Notes under the pieces: model-generated | What the model was told of the DNA's origin: nothing | The model's input: the letters and a program-made list of their open reading frames with translations, nothing else | The model's database searches: none | Translations under genes and position numbers: made by a program | Part shown: positions 44,764 to 53,532 of the stretch, in pieces | Layout of the letters: each line of letters begins with the position of its first letter | How positions within the stretch are numbered: position 1 is the stretch's first letter | Source of the DNA: Curtobacterium sp. MCJR17_055 | GTDB lineage: Bacteria; Actinomycetota; Actinomycetes; Actinomycetales; Microbacteriaceae | Length of the DNA stretch: 64,000 nucleotides | Direction of reading: 5' to 3' | Assembly: GCF_003224335.1 (NCBI RefSeq) | Contig: NZ_QKLF01000001.1 | Coordinates: 806,001-870,000, forward strand

Positions 44764-45639
44764 ATGGAGACCCGCTTGCTCGAACAGTTCGTCACGGTCG
44801 CGGCCGAGGGCAGTGTCACCCGTGCCGCCGAGCGCCTGTGGGCGGCGCAGTCGACGGTGTCCGCGGGGATCGCGAGCCTGGAACGGTCGCTCGGGACCCG
44901 CCTGTTCGAGCGTGGCGGCCGGCGGCTCGTCCTCACCCCGACCGGAGCGGACCTCCTGCCCCACGCCCGCGCCGTGCTGGAGTCGCTCGACCGGATGCGT
45001 GACCTCGCCGCGGCGTCGGACGCGGAGCTGCGCGGTCGGGTGCGCCTCGGCATCTTCACGAGCATGGACGTCGTCGACCTGACCGGCGTCCTGCGCGACT
45101 TCCGTCGGCAGCACCCGCTCGTCGCCGTCGAACTGATGACCTCGCCGAGCGGGACGACCGGGCTCGTGCAGGACCTCGTGGCCGGGCGCCTCGACCTCGC
45201 GTACACGGGGCTGCCGAACACGCCGTCCGGGGTCGTGGTGGAGCCGCTCCGGGAGATGCCCTTCCGGGTGTTCCTCGCCGCCGACCACCCGCTGGCCGGC
45301 CGGCGCTCGGTGTCCCTCGCCGACCTGGCCGACGAGACCTTCGTGGACACCGCGCACGGGTTCGGCAACCGCATGATCCTGGACGCGGTGCTCGAGCGGC
45401 TCGGCATCCGACGTCGGGTGGTCGCCGAGATGAACGACATGCCCGCGGTGGTCCGGTTCGCCTCGGCCGGGATCGGTGTCGGGGTCGTCCCGGACTCCGG
45501 CGTCCGCTTCGACGGCGCGGTGCTCGACCTCGAGGACGTGGTCGAGCCGCTGCGGATCGGGCTCGCCATGCGGGCGGACCCGGAGCCGAACCGGGCGACA
45601 CAGGCATTGGCGCGGGCGATCGTGGCGGCCCGGCGCTGA
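44764..45639 (+). CDS. LysR family transcriptional regulator
   Basis: 291 aa: LLEQFVTVAAEGSVTRAAERLWAAQSTVSAGIASLERSLG is the HTH; then the sensor domain with GRLDLAYTGLPNTPSG and ASAGIGVGVVPDSG. ATG 44764 is chosen over upstream starts by HTH position and the -10 box. Divergent partner: the MFS exporter at 43423. Confidence 0.9.
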   Translation: METRLLEQFVTVAAEGSVTRAAERLWAAQSTVSAGIASLERSLGTRLFERGGRRLVLTPTGADLLPHARAVLESLDRMRDLAAASDAELRGRVRLGIFTSMDVVDLTGVLRDFRRQHPLVAVELMTSPSGTTGLVQDLVAGRLDLAYTGLPNTPSGVVVEPLREMPFRVFLAADHPLAGRRSVSLADLADETFVDTAHGFGNRMILDAVLERLGIRRRVVAEMNDMPAVVRFASAGIGVGVVPDSGVRFDGAVLDLEDVVEPLRIGLAMRADPEPNRATQALARAIVAARR

Positions 45640-45689
45640 GCCGCGCGCGCAGCCGGAGCCCCGCGGATGGTCGGCCCAGCCCCCGTCGG

Positions 45690-45795
45690 GTCAGCCGCCG
45701 CCGGGTCAGCCGCTGTGTCAGCCGCCTCCGGAGTCAGCCCCGTCACGTCAGCCGCGGTCGGGTCAGCCCGGCGGTGAACCGCCGCCGGGTCAGCC
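45690..45795. repeat. GTCAGCC spaced repeat, seven copies, ending in the DHA2 stop codon
   Basis: Copies begin at 45690, 45705, 45717, 45733, 45747, 45762 and 45789. The last contains the stop codon of the minus-strand MFS gene. On that strand every copy reads GGCTGAC, carrying a TGA. Confidence 0.85.
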
Positions 45796-47154
45796 GCGGA
45801 GCAGCGGCGCGACGGCCTCGACCGACCGCCGGGCCGCCGCCGTGGTCGACAGCACGCCGACCAGGACGATGACGGCGCCGATGCCCACGACGATCCACCA
45901 CATCGGATGGGTCGCGACCGCGAACGCGGGGCTGACCGTCGCGACCGCACTCGCCCCCGTGACGGTCCCGGCGAGCGCGACGCCGAGGGACACCCCGGTC
46001 TGCCGACTGGTCGACGCGACGGCCGCCGCCGACCCGGACTGCGTGCGGGGCATGCCGGAGACCGCGGTGTTCGTGATGGGCGCGTTCACCATGCCGAACC
46101 CGAAGCCGAACAACACGAAGGCGACCACGAGGACCCACATCGGCGTCGAGACCTGCACGGTGGTCAGGACCGCACCGGCCGCACCGATCCCCAGACCCGC
46201 GAGGACGAGCGGCACCCGCGTCCCCACCGTGCCGATGAGTCGCCCGGAGACCGGCGACACGACCATCGTCGCGAGGGCCGACGGCAGCGTCCACAGCCCC
46301 GCTTCGAAGGGGGTCAGGCCGCGCACCTCCTGCAGGTACAGGGCGCTGAGGAACAGGAACGCACCGTTCGCCCCGAACGCCACGAGCGCGGTGCCCACGG
46401 CGGACGAGAACGGGACGCTCCGGAAGAAGCGGAGGTCGATGAGCGGCTCGGCGGTCCGACCTTCGACGACCACCAGGGCGACCAACGCGGCCGCGGCGAG
46501 GACGAACAGACCCAGCGTGCCCGCGGACGCCCAGCCCAGGCGAGGGCCCTCGATCAGCCCGCCGACCAGGCTCGCGAGCAGCACGATCACGATGCCCTGC
46601 CCGAGCGGGTCGAACCGCCGGGGCTTCGGCGACCGCGACTCCGGGACGAACAGGAACGTGAGGACGATGGCGGCGATGCCGATCGGCACGTTGATCCAGA
46701 AGATCGCGCGCCACCCGACGGTGTCGGTCAGCGCTCCGCCGACCAGGGGACCCAGCCCCATCGACACCCCGACGACCGCGCCCCAGACGCCGACCGCGCG
46801 GGCACGTTCCTTCGCGTCGTCGAACGTCGCCGTGATGATGCTCATCGCGACCGGGTTCATCATCGAGCCGCCGACGGCCTGCACCATGCGGAAGACGACG
46901 AGCCACTCGACGCTCGGAGCGAGCGAGCAGAGCAACGACCCGACGGTGAAGAGCGCGAGACCGACCTGGAACGTCGTCCGACGGCCGATCCGGTCGGCGG
47001 TCGACCCCGACAGCAGGAGCAGGCTCGCGAGGACGAGCGTGTAGGCGTCGATGGTCCACTGCAGGCCGGCGATGGGGCTGTGGAGTTCGCGTCCGATCGA
47101 CGGGAGGGCGACGTTCACCACGGTGGCGTCCATCGACACGATGAACAGGCTCAT
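45790..47154 (-). CDS. DHA2-type MFS transporter
   Basis: 454 aa as drawn, 13-14 helices: MDATVVNVALPSIGREL, GSTADRIGRRTTFQVGLALF, FRMVQAVGGSMMNPVAMSII, WRAIFWINVPIGIAAIVL (motif C region). Start is doubtful. Conserved sequence continues upstream in frame as HRTLILAVCC, completing helix 1, but no ATG, GTG or TTG precedes it in frame before 47320. A CTG at 47202 would give about 16 more residues. Confidence 0.85.
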   Translation of the reverse strand: MSLFIVSMDATVVNVALPSIGRELHSPIAGLQWTIDAYTLVLASLLLLSGSTADRIGRRTTFQVGLALFTVGSLLCSLAPSVEWLVVFRMVQAVGGSMMNPVAMSIITATFDDAKERARAVGVWGAVVGVSMGLGPLVGGALTDTVGWRAIFWINVPIGIAAIVLTFLFVPESRSPKPRRFDPLGQGIVIVLLASLVGGLIEGPRLGWASAGTLGLFVLAAAALVALVVVEGRTAEPLIDLRFFRSVPFSSAVGTALVAFGANGAFLFLSALYLQEVRGLTPFEAGLWTLPSALATMVVSPVSGRLIGTVGTRVPLVLAGLGIGAAGAVLTTVQVSTPMWVLVVAFVLFGFGFGMVNAPITNTAVSGMPRTQSGSAAAVASTSRQTGVSLGVALAGTVTGASAVATVSPAFAVATHPMWWIVVGIGAVIVLVGVLSTTAAARRSVEAVAPLLRG

Positions 47155-47260
47155 GCAGCAGACCGCGAGGATGAGGGTGCGGTGCCGGTACCGGCTCGGC
47201 AGTGCGGGGTCACCCTGCTCGGGACGGCGTCGGCCGCGGGCCGTGCGTCCCGCCGCCGCT

Positions 47261-47524
47261 TCAGTGGAAGCCGTCGTCGTCTCCTCGTCCGGGGGTGTTG
47301 TGCCCGCCGAGCATGTCGTTGTCGTCCTGGTCGGAGGTCGACGTCAGCTGGAGCATCGCCATCACGACGACCACGACGACGAAGCCGACGCCGAAGAAGA
47401 CGAGCGCGAGCGTGGGCTCCCGTGTCGACATCAGCACGACGAGGCCGACGACCACCGCGATGACCGCGGAGATGCCGAGGAGTTCGACCGGGCGCAGGCG
47501 GTCACGACGGCTGGGGGTGGTCAT
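47261..47524 (-). CDS. Small membrane protein, two helices
   Basis: 87 aa: a basic start (MTTPSRRDRLRPVELLG), two adjacent helices (SAVIAVVVGLVVLMS and LALVFFGVGFVVVVVVMAML) and an acidic, Gly-rich tail (DDNDMLGGHNTPGRGDDDGF). Its ATG overlaps the stop of the gene at 47521 (ATGA), so they form a pair. I do not recognise the family with certainty. Confidence 0.78.
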   Translation of the reverse strand: MTTPSRRDRLRPVELLGISAVIAVVVGLVVLMSTREPTLALVFFGVGFVVVVVVMAMLQLTSTSDQDDNDMLGGHNTPGRGDDDGFH

Positions 47525-48162
47525 ACGTGTGGTGCTCCGTCCGGGGTGGCCGCCGGAGCAGCCGTCCCCCACTTGTGCGAGAGGCCGGCGATCAGGTGGA
47601 AGACCGCCGCGATGGCGAGGTAGGCGCCGAGCAGGCCGACGAGGACGATCGAGGCGTCGAGGGTGCCGGTGACGCGTTCGACGCCACCGAGCTGCTGCGA
47701 GTAGTCGGGCGGGGTCACGAGGAAGGCGACCGCGAGCAGCAGCGTGAGAGCTCCGACGGTCGTCCAGTCCCGGGCGAACGGTGACCGCCCACGAGCGCGG
47801 AGTCCCTGCGACAGTTCGAGTGCGCCGGTCAGGACGGCGGAGCACACGACGACGGTGATCAGCGCGGGGAGACCGAGACCGCTGCACGCGATCGCCGCGA
47901 GGCCGGCGACGATGGACAGGGCGGCCTGCGCCGTCCCGGATCGCCGCGAGCGGTCGTCCCCAGGCAGCCGCGAGGTGCTCCCCCAGGCGAGGACGGCCCC
48001 GTCGACGAGGGCGAAGACGCCGAACAGCACGAGGCCGAAGCCGGCCGAGTGGTTCGGGGAGAACGTGATCACCATCGCGATCACGGCTGCCGGGACTGCC
48101 CGGAGGACCGGGACCGGCCAGTACCGTGCTCGCTGCGCGGCGTCGTCCACGGAGTGGGACAC
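47521..48162 (-). CDS. Six-helix membrane protein (DUF308/HdeD-like)
   Basis: 213 aa with hydrophobic segments at about 20-36, 40-60, 80-100, 103-120, 135-150 and 172-192. The pattern FGLVLFGVFALVDGAVLAW and ITVVVCSAVLTGALELSQGLRARG resembles HdeD/DUF308 proteins, which have three two-helix repeats. GTG 48162; the next gene is coupled by ATGA. Role unknown. Confidence 0.75.
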   Translation of the reverse strand: MSHSVDDAAQRARYWPVPVLRAVPAAVIAMVITFSPNHSAGFGLVLFGVFALVDGAVLAWGSTSRLPGDDRSRRSGTAQAALSIVAGLAAIACSGLGLPALITVVVCSAVLTGALELSQGLRARGRSPFARDWTTVGALTLLLAVAFLVTPPDYSQQLGGVERVTGTLDASIVLVGLLGAYLAIAAVFHLIAGLSHKWGTAAPAATPDGAPHV

Positions 48163-48246
48163 GGGACCTCTCTCGGGCTGTCGGTTCGTACGGTCGATCC
48201 TACCGCCGCGTCCGTGGGCACCCGCCCGACCGTCGACCCCGGCGGT

Positions 48247-48278
48247 CGGACGGGGCGGACCGCGATCCGCCCCGTCCG
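48247..48278. terminator. Hairpin terminator of the LAXTG protein gene
   Basis: CGGACGGGGCGGA pairs perfectly with TCCGCCCCGTCCG around six bases, 5 nt beyond the stop at 48284 (minus strand). Confidence 0.8.
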
Positions 48279-48283
48279 TGGCA

Positions 48284-50329
48284 CTAGTGCTCTTCCGGCG
48301 CCTCCGCTGCGTCCTCGGGACGGCGTCGACGGACGAGCCACACGGACGCTCCGGTGCCGGTCAGCACGATCCCGGCCAGGCCCACCAGGCCGAGCCCCTG
48401 CGCTCCCGTGTAGGCGAGGGCACCCGGTTGCCGCGGTGCCGTCGCTCCGGGAGCACCACTCCCGTCGCCGGTGCCCGGCCCGTGCTGGTCGACCGGTCCG
48501 TCCGGCCGTCCGGCAGGTCCCGGCGTCGGGTCCGGGCGACCGGCGTCGCCCGGTCCACCCGTGTCACCCGGCGCGTCGGGGTCCCCCGGGCCGTCGGGAC
48601 CGTCCGGCCCGTCGGGACCACCCGGGCCGTCCGGCTCGATCACCTCGATCGGCACCTCGGGCGACTCCTCGCCGCCGTCGGGGTCGGTCGGCGAGGTCGC
48701 CGTCGCGACGTTCACCACGTCGGAGCCGTCACCCGTGTAGCCGGCGTCCAGTCGGGCGCGGAACCGGAACGCGTGTTCCTGCCCGGGGGCGACGTCCCCG
48801 CCGCCGGTGCACGTCACACGCTGGCCGTCGGCCGTGCACGCGTCGTCCGACCCGACGAACGCCAGCTGCTCCGGCAGGTCGTCGACCGCGCCCACGTCGT
48901 GAGCGGTGGAGGGACCGCCGTTCCGTGCGGTGACCGTGTACTCGAGCTCGTCCCCGGGCTCGACGGGACGGTCCGGCGCGACGCTCTTGTCCGTCGTCAT
49001 CTGGGCGACCGCCGTCACGGGCGCCGAGGCCTGTGACACGTTGTCGGCGGGTCGCGCGTCGAACAGCCCCGGGGCGATCGCCACGGTAGCCTCACTGTCG
49101 ATCTGCCCGGTCGTGCCCGGGTCGAGCTGCCCGGACACCGTGAAGGTCGCGGCCGCTCCACGCCGCAGGCCGAGGGTCGTCGCGACGTCGCCGGTGCCCG
49201 AGGCGTCGGCACAGCTGGAGGGCGCGGGGACGCTGCACGTCCAGGTCACGTCGTGGAGCTCGTCCGGTACGTCGACGGCGACCGCGCTCGGGTCGGAGTC
49301 GTTCGCCCCCACGTTCGAGGCGGTGACCGTGTACGCGACCCGGTCGCCGGCGACGACGGGCGGCATGTCGTGCTCGATCCGGAGGTCGGCCGGCTGCGTC
49401 ACCCGCAGTGCATCGATCTCGTGCACGCTCCGGAAGGATCCGGTGGCCGCCGTGAACCCGAGCCGGAGGGTGGGTGGGAGCGGAGCCTGGTCCGGCCCCT
49501 GCAGTTGGACGTGGTCGAGGACGGTGCGCATCCCGCCGTCCGCGGAGGCGAGTCGGACGGTCAGGGTCAGCCCGCCGTCCTCGGGCAGCAGCACCACGCG
49601 GACCTTCCGTGGTGTGGCGGTGCCGGTCGCGACGCCGCCCGGGACCTGCGCGTGCTGGACGAACCGGTACCCCGTCGTCCCGTTCCCGGACCCCCGGATG
49701 GTCACGGTGTCCGGCGTCCGACCGGGCCCGCTCTCATTGAAGGGCAGCGAGAAGTTGCCGTACTGGTCGAGGGCGACCCCCGCGAACGCCCCGGGGAGTC
49801 CGGGGAGGGTGCACTCGTGCGCTCCCTGGTTCGTCGCCGACCGGCAGGAGTACCCGAGCGCCGCGCCGTACGCGCCGACCCCGGGTGCGACCGCCCCGTC
49901 CGACAGGGACAGCAGCAGACCGTCGGCCCCCTGCTCGTACGGCGTGTACATGGCGTAGTCGAACTCGATGTCGAGCCCGAGGCTCGACGGGAAGGAGTCG
50001 TCCATCGCCCAGGCACCGGCAGCGTCGACGTCGGCATCGGTCAGGCGGAGGCGCCCGTCGACGATGTGGGCGTCGCCACTCAGGGTGCCCCCGTCAGCCG
50101 TGCTGAAGCCGGTCGACCAGGGGAACGGCAGGTCGTCCGCCGCTGCACCGCCGCCGACGCCGAGCGGCACCGTGCTGCCGACCGCGACGGCGACCGCGGT
50201 CCCGGCGATCCACCGCCGGAGTCCGCGGCGTGCGCGCGACGGACGGGACGAGCGCGGCCGCCGGGGCGGTCGGCTGCGGACGGCGGTGGGGGTGGGAGGC
50301 GGGCCGGAGCAGGTCGTGTCATGTGTCAT
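48284..50329 (-). CDS. LAXTG-anchored surface protein with lectin-like and DUF11 domains
   Basis: 681 aa. A basic N-terminus and signal helix (WIAGTAVAVAVGSTVPLGVG) precede an L-type lectin-like domain (about 65-295; DIEFDYAMYTPYEQGADGLLLSLSDG). Two DUF11/conserved repeat domains follow (about 305-430 and 435-560; VTASNVGANDSDPSAV, VTARNGGPSTAHDVG). A Gly-Pro-Asp-rich linker leads to a sorting signal: LAYTG at 638, a hydrophobic helix, then RRRR. LAXTG is the preferred motif of actinobacterial class E sortases. No sortase gene is in the window. Confidence 0.88.
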   Translation of the reverse strand: MTHDTTCSGPPPTPTAVRSRPPRRPRSSRPSRARRGLRRWIAGTAVAVAVGSTVPLGVGGGAAADDLPFPWSTGFSTADGGTLSGDAHIVDGRLRLTDADVDAAGAWAMDDSFPSSLGLDIEFDYAMYTPYEQGADGLLLSLSDGAVAPGVGAYGAALGYSCRSATNQGAHECTLPGLPGAFAGVALDQYGNFSLPFNESGPGRTPDTVTIRGSGNGTTGYRFVQHAQVPGGVATGTATPRKVRVVLLPEDGGLTLTVRLASADGGMRTVLDHVQLQGPDQAPLPPTLRLGFTAATGSFRSVHEIDALRVTQPADLRIEHDMPPVVAGDRVAYTVTASNVGANDSDPSAVAVDVPDELHDVTWTCSVPAPSSCADASGTGDVATTLGLRRGAAATFTVSGQLDPGTTGQIDSEATVAIAPGLFDARPADNVSQASAPVTAVAQMTTDKSVAPDRPVEPGDELEYTVTARNGGPSTAHDVGAVDDLPEQLAFVGSDDACTADGQRVTCTGGGDVAPGQEHAFRFRARLDAGYTGDGSDVVNVATATSPTDPDGGEESPEVPIEVIEPDGPGGPDGPDGPDGPGDPDAPGDTGGPGDAGRPDPTPGPAGRPDGPVDQHGPGTGDGSGAPGATAPRQPGALAYTGAQGLGLVGLAGIVLTGTGASVWLVRRRRPEDAAEAPEEH

Positions 50330-50394
50330 GTCACGATCTTCGCGAGCCGGCTCCCCGCGCCTCCGGTCGGGGTGCCGCCCTGTGGATCGATGCC

Positions 50395-50421
50395 GCTCCC
50401 CTCCCAGGTGTGGAGGGGAGC
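50395..50421. terminator. Hairpin terminator of the GH13 gene
   Basis: GCTCCCCTCC pairs with GGAGGGGAGC around seven bases, 7 nt downstream of the stop at 50429 (minus strand). Confidence 0.75.
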
Positions 50422-50428
50422 CCGACCG

Positions 50429-52063
50429 CTACGCCACCCAGACCGTCGTGCCGCCGGGCAGTTCGTCGTCGCCCAGCGGGCCCGAGGTGACCACGACGGC
50501 TCCCTGGGGCATCGGGACCGGCTCCGTCCCGAAGTTCGTGTAGGACCGCCAGCCGTCGTGCCGGGCGAAGGCGACGACCTCCGGCGAGTCGGTCTCGAGC
50601 CACTCGAGCGCCTCACCCTGCTGCAGCCGGCGACGGGCGGACAGTGCCTCACGGTAGAACGACAGCGTCGACCCGGGCACCCGGTCCTCGGCCTCGACGC
50701 TGCTCGCGCCGAAGTCGGTCGGCTGCGGCAGGTGCGGAGCGGCGTCGCCGAAGCCGAACGAGGGCCCGGACTTCGTCCACGGGATCGGCACCCGGCAGCC
50801 GTCGCGGCCCTTCACGGTGTGCCCGGTGCGGATCCACTTCGGGTCCTGCAGCTGGTCGTGCGGGATCGCGGGCGCCTCGTACAGCCCGAGCTCCTCGCCC
50901 TGGTAGACGTACGACGAGCCGGGCAGCGCGAGCACGAGGAGCGTCGCCGCCCGGGCCCGACGGAGGCCGGCGGCGCGGTCGAGGGGCGGCGTCTCGCCGT
51001 CGGACATGAGCCAGGCGTCCGTGTCGACGTCGGCGGGCAGGCCGTAGCGCGTGGCGTGGCGCACGACGTCGTGGTTCGAGAGCACCCACGTGCTCGAGCC
51101 ACCGGAGGTCTCCGCGGCGTCGAGGTTCTGCTCGATGAGCGACCGGAACACGGCCGCCTCGAACGGTGCCTCGAGGAGGTCGAAGTTGAAGGCCTGACCG
51201 AGTTCGGTCGGTCGGGCGTAGAGGACACGGCGGGGGGCCGGGGACCACGCCTCGGCGATCGCGGCGCGCGGCGGGGCGTACTCGTCGAGCACCTTCCGCC
51301 ACTCGGTGAAGATCGCGTGGACCTCGTCGCGGTCGTACAGCGGGTCGGAGCCGTCGAGGGGCAGGGCTTCACCGTTCGACGGCCGGTACGGCTCCGACAG
51401 GTCCTTCGCGAGCCCGTGCGCGACGTCCACGCGGAACCCGTCGACCCCGCGGTCGGACCAGAACCGGAGGGTGTCCTCGAAGTCCTGCCGCACCTCGGGG
51501 TTCGTCCAGTCCAGGTCGGGCTGCTCGGGAGCGAAGAGGTGCAGGTACCACTGGCCGTCCGGCACCCGCGTCCACGCGCTGCCGCCGAAGTTCGACACCC
51601 AGTCGCTCGGCGGCTGGTCGCCGTCCGGGCCGGAGCCGTCCCGGAACACGTACCGGGCCCGTTCGGCGGACCCGGGGTCGGCCGCGAGCGCCGCCCGGAA
51701 CCACGCGTGCTGGTCCGAGGTGTGGTTCGGCACGAGGTCGACGATGACGCGCAGGTCGTGCTCGTGCGCGGTGGAGATCAGCTCGTCGATTCCGTCGAGC
51801 GTCCCGAGCTTCGGGTCGACGTCCCGGTAGTCGGCGACGTCGTAGCCGCCGTCGGCGAGCGGTGACGGGTAGAAGGGCGACAGCCAGACGGCATCGACAC
51901 CGAGCTCGGCGAGGTACGGCACCCGGCTCGTCACACCCGCGATGTCGCCGATGCCGTCCGCGTCCGAGTCGGCGAAGCTCCGCGGGTACACCTGGTAGAC
52001 GACGGCCTGCCGCCACCAGTTCGGATCGGTGGTGCGGGGCGTGTCACTCGGCGTCTTCTTCAC
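50429..52063 (-). CDS. GH13 family alpha-glucosidase
   Basis: 544 aa oligo-1,6/alpha-glucosidase type: WWRQAVVYQVYPRSFADSDADGIGD, DAVWLSPFYPSPLADGGYDV, DLVPNHTSDQH (conserved region I). The nucleophile Asp is in GVDGFRVDVAHG, the acid Glu in AIAEAWSP and the transition-state Asp in LSNHDVVRH. It hydrolyses maltose- or sucrose-like oligosaccharides. GTG 52063 is used; the open frame upstream is a shadow. No regulator is adjacent. Confidence 0.92.
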   Translation of the reverse strand: MKKTPSDTPRTTDPNWWRQAVVYQVYPRSFADSDADGIGDIAGVTSRVPYLAELGVDAVWLSPFYPSPLADGGYDVADYRDVDPKLGTLDGIDELISTAHEHDLRVIVDLVPNHTSDQHAWFRAALAADPGSAERARYVFRDGSGPDGDQPPSDWVSNFGGSAWTRVPDGQWYLHLFAPEQPDLDWTNPEVRQDFEDTLRFWSDRGVDGFRVDVAHGLAKDLSEPYRPSNGEALPLDGSDPLYDRDEVHAIFTEWRKVLDEYAPPRAAIAEAWSPAPRRVLYARPTELGQAFNFDLLEAPFEAAVFRSLIEQNLDAAETSGGSSTWVLSNHDVVRHATRYGLPADVDTDAWLMSDGETPPLDRAAGLRRARAATLLVLALPGSSYVYQGEELGLYEAPAIPHDQLQDPKWIRTGHTVKGRDGCRVPIPWTKSGPSFGFGDAAPHLPQPTDFGASSVEAEDRVPGSTLSFYREALSARRRLQQGEALEWLETDSPEVVAFARHDGWRSYTNFGTEPVPMPQGAVVVTSGPLGDDELPGGTTVWVA

Positions 52064-52189
52064 GAGGCCGAGAGTACCGACGGCCCCTCCGCACGGCTCG
52101 GGCGGGCGGACACGCCGGAGGTCACCGCGGGGAATCCCGCGCTGGACGGATCGGTTGTCGCTGCAACCACCACGACCAGAAGGAACGCC

Positions 52190-52747
52190 ATGACCCAGAT
52201 CGTCGCCCTCGTCGGCAGCCTCCGCGCCGGCTCCACCAACCGCCAGCTCACCGAGGCTGCCGTCCAGCACGCACCGGAGGGCATCGAGCTCACGGTCTTC
52301 GACGGCATCGTCGACCTGCCCTTCTACAACGAGGACCTCGACGGCGACACCCCGCCCGCCGCGGCCGTCGCCTTCCGCGAGGCGGTCGCCGACGCCGACG
52401 GCCTGCTCCTCGTGACCCCGGAGTACAACGGGACGATGCCGGCGGTGCTGAAGAACGCCCTCGACTGGGCGTCGCGTCCGTTCGGCTCCTCGCCCATCTC
52501 CGGCAAGCCGGTCGCCGTCATCGGTTCCGCGTTCGGCCAGTACGGCGGGGTCTGGGCCCACGACGAGGCCCGCAAGGCCGCGGGCATCGCCGGCGCGAAG
52601 GTCCTGGAGGACGTCAAGGTCGCGATCCCGCAGTCGGTCGTCCGCTTCGCCGAGACCCACCCCCGTGAGGACGAGGAGGTCGTCGGTCTCGTCCGCGGCG
52701 CCCTGACCGCGCTCGCCGACGCGGCCGGCGAGCCGGTCGCGGCGTAG
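52190..52747 (+). CDS. NADPH-dependent FMN reductase
   Basis: 185 aa flavodoxin-like fold: VALVGSLRAGSTNRQLTEAA (phosphate loop), LLVTPEYNGTMPAVLKNALDWASRP (the PEYN...LKNALDW signature) and KPVAVIGSAFGQYGGVWA. Related enzymes reduce quinones, chromate or azo dyes. AGAAGGAA precedes the ATG. A long hairpin follows. Confidence 0.92.
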   Translation: MTQIVALVGSLRAGSTNRQLTEAAVQHAPEGIELTVFDGIVDLPFYNEDLDGDTPPAAAVAFREAVADADGLLLVTPEYNGTMPAVLKNALDWASRPFGSSPISGKPVAVIGSAFGQYGGVWAHDEARKAAGIAGAKVLEDVKVAIPQSVVRFAETHPREDEEVVGLVRGALTALADAAGEPVAA

Positions 52748-52764
52748 CCCGTCCGGTCGCGAGG

Positions 52765-52830
52765 CGCCCAGCAGACGGACGGAAGGCGCGGTGCGAGCGA
52801 GCATCGGGCCTCCCGTCCGTCTGCTGGGCG
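52765..52830. terminator. Long hairpin terminator after the FMN reductase
   Basis: An 18-bp perfect arm (CGCCCAGCAGACGGACGG) with its complement at 52813-52830, and an inner imperfect GGGCCTCC-type stem. It belongs to the same family as the GGGAGGCCCG hairpins. Confidence 0.75.
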
Positions 52831-52868
52831 TCCGCCGCATCGCTAGACAGCCTCGCTACCAGACGGAT

Positions 52869-52874
52869 TATCCT
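52869..52874 (+). promoter_or_regulatory. -10 box of the MarR gene
   Basis: TATCCT ends 6 nt before ATG 52881, with TAGACA (52844-52849) as a possible -35. No ribosome site. Confidence 0.55.
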
Positions 52875-52880
52875 TTCGGG

Positions 52881-53396
52881 ATGACCACGCAGGAGATCAC
52901 GGAGGCGTCCGGCTACTGGTTCCCGGACGACGACGCGACCCAGCGCGGTGTCGCCGTGTTGAACGCCCTCCGTCGCTACCGCGCCGCCGAGACCGCCATG
53001 CGTCGCCGCACGCGCGACTCGATGGGCATGGGCGAGACCGACCTGCTGGCCATCCGTCACCTGCTGCAGGCGCAGCGCTCCGGGCACGCCGTCAGCCCGA
53101 AGGACCTCTCCGCGTACCTGAAGATCTCGTCGGCGTCGACGACGATCCTGGTCGACCGTCTCGTCAAGAGCGGCCACGTCCGGCGCGAGCCGCACCCGAC
53201 CGACCGCCGCGGCCTCATCATCGTGCCGACGGTGGAGACCGACGCCGAGGTGCGCGCCACGCTCGGCATCATGCACCGGCGCATGATGGGCATCGCCGAG
53301 GGACTCAGCGCGCAGGACGCCCGCGTCGTCGCGGTGTTCCTCGAGCAGATGCGCACCGCGGTCGACCAGGTCGACCCGCCCGTCGTCGCGCACTGA
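52881..53396 (+). CDS. MarR family transcriptional regulator
   Basis: 171 aa winged helix: MGETDLLAIRHLLQAQRSGHAVSPKDLSAYLKISSASTTILVDRLVKSGHVRREPHPTDRRG, the MarR DNA-binding region with its DRRG wing. No effector site is readable. It precedes dps and may respond to oxidants (inference from place only). Confidence 0.9.
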   Translation: MTTQEITEASGYWFPDDDATQRGVAVLNALRRYRAAETAMRRRTRDSMGMGETDLLAIRHLLQAQRSGHAVSPKDLSAYLKISSASTTILVDRLVKSGHVRREPHPTDRRGLIIVPTVETDAEVRATLGIMHRRMMGIAEGLSAQDARVVAVFLEQMRTAVDQVDPPVVAH

Positions 53397-53532
53397 CGTC
53401 CACCGGCGCCTCGACCGCGCCGTGACGCGCCCCGCCGCGCCGCGGGGGACGCCACCTCGACACCCACTGGGAACACGGGGGGAGCGAGCGGGTAGACCGG
53501 GATCGTCAACACCGCGAAGAAGGAGTCGTCAC

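Noticed and set aside
48284..48320. Collagen-like Gly-Pro-Asp linker as evidence of a eukaryotic-type collagen gene
   Set aside because: The repeat is short, imperfect and lies just before a sortase signal, where bacterial spacer regions of this kind are usual.
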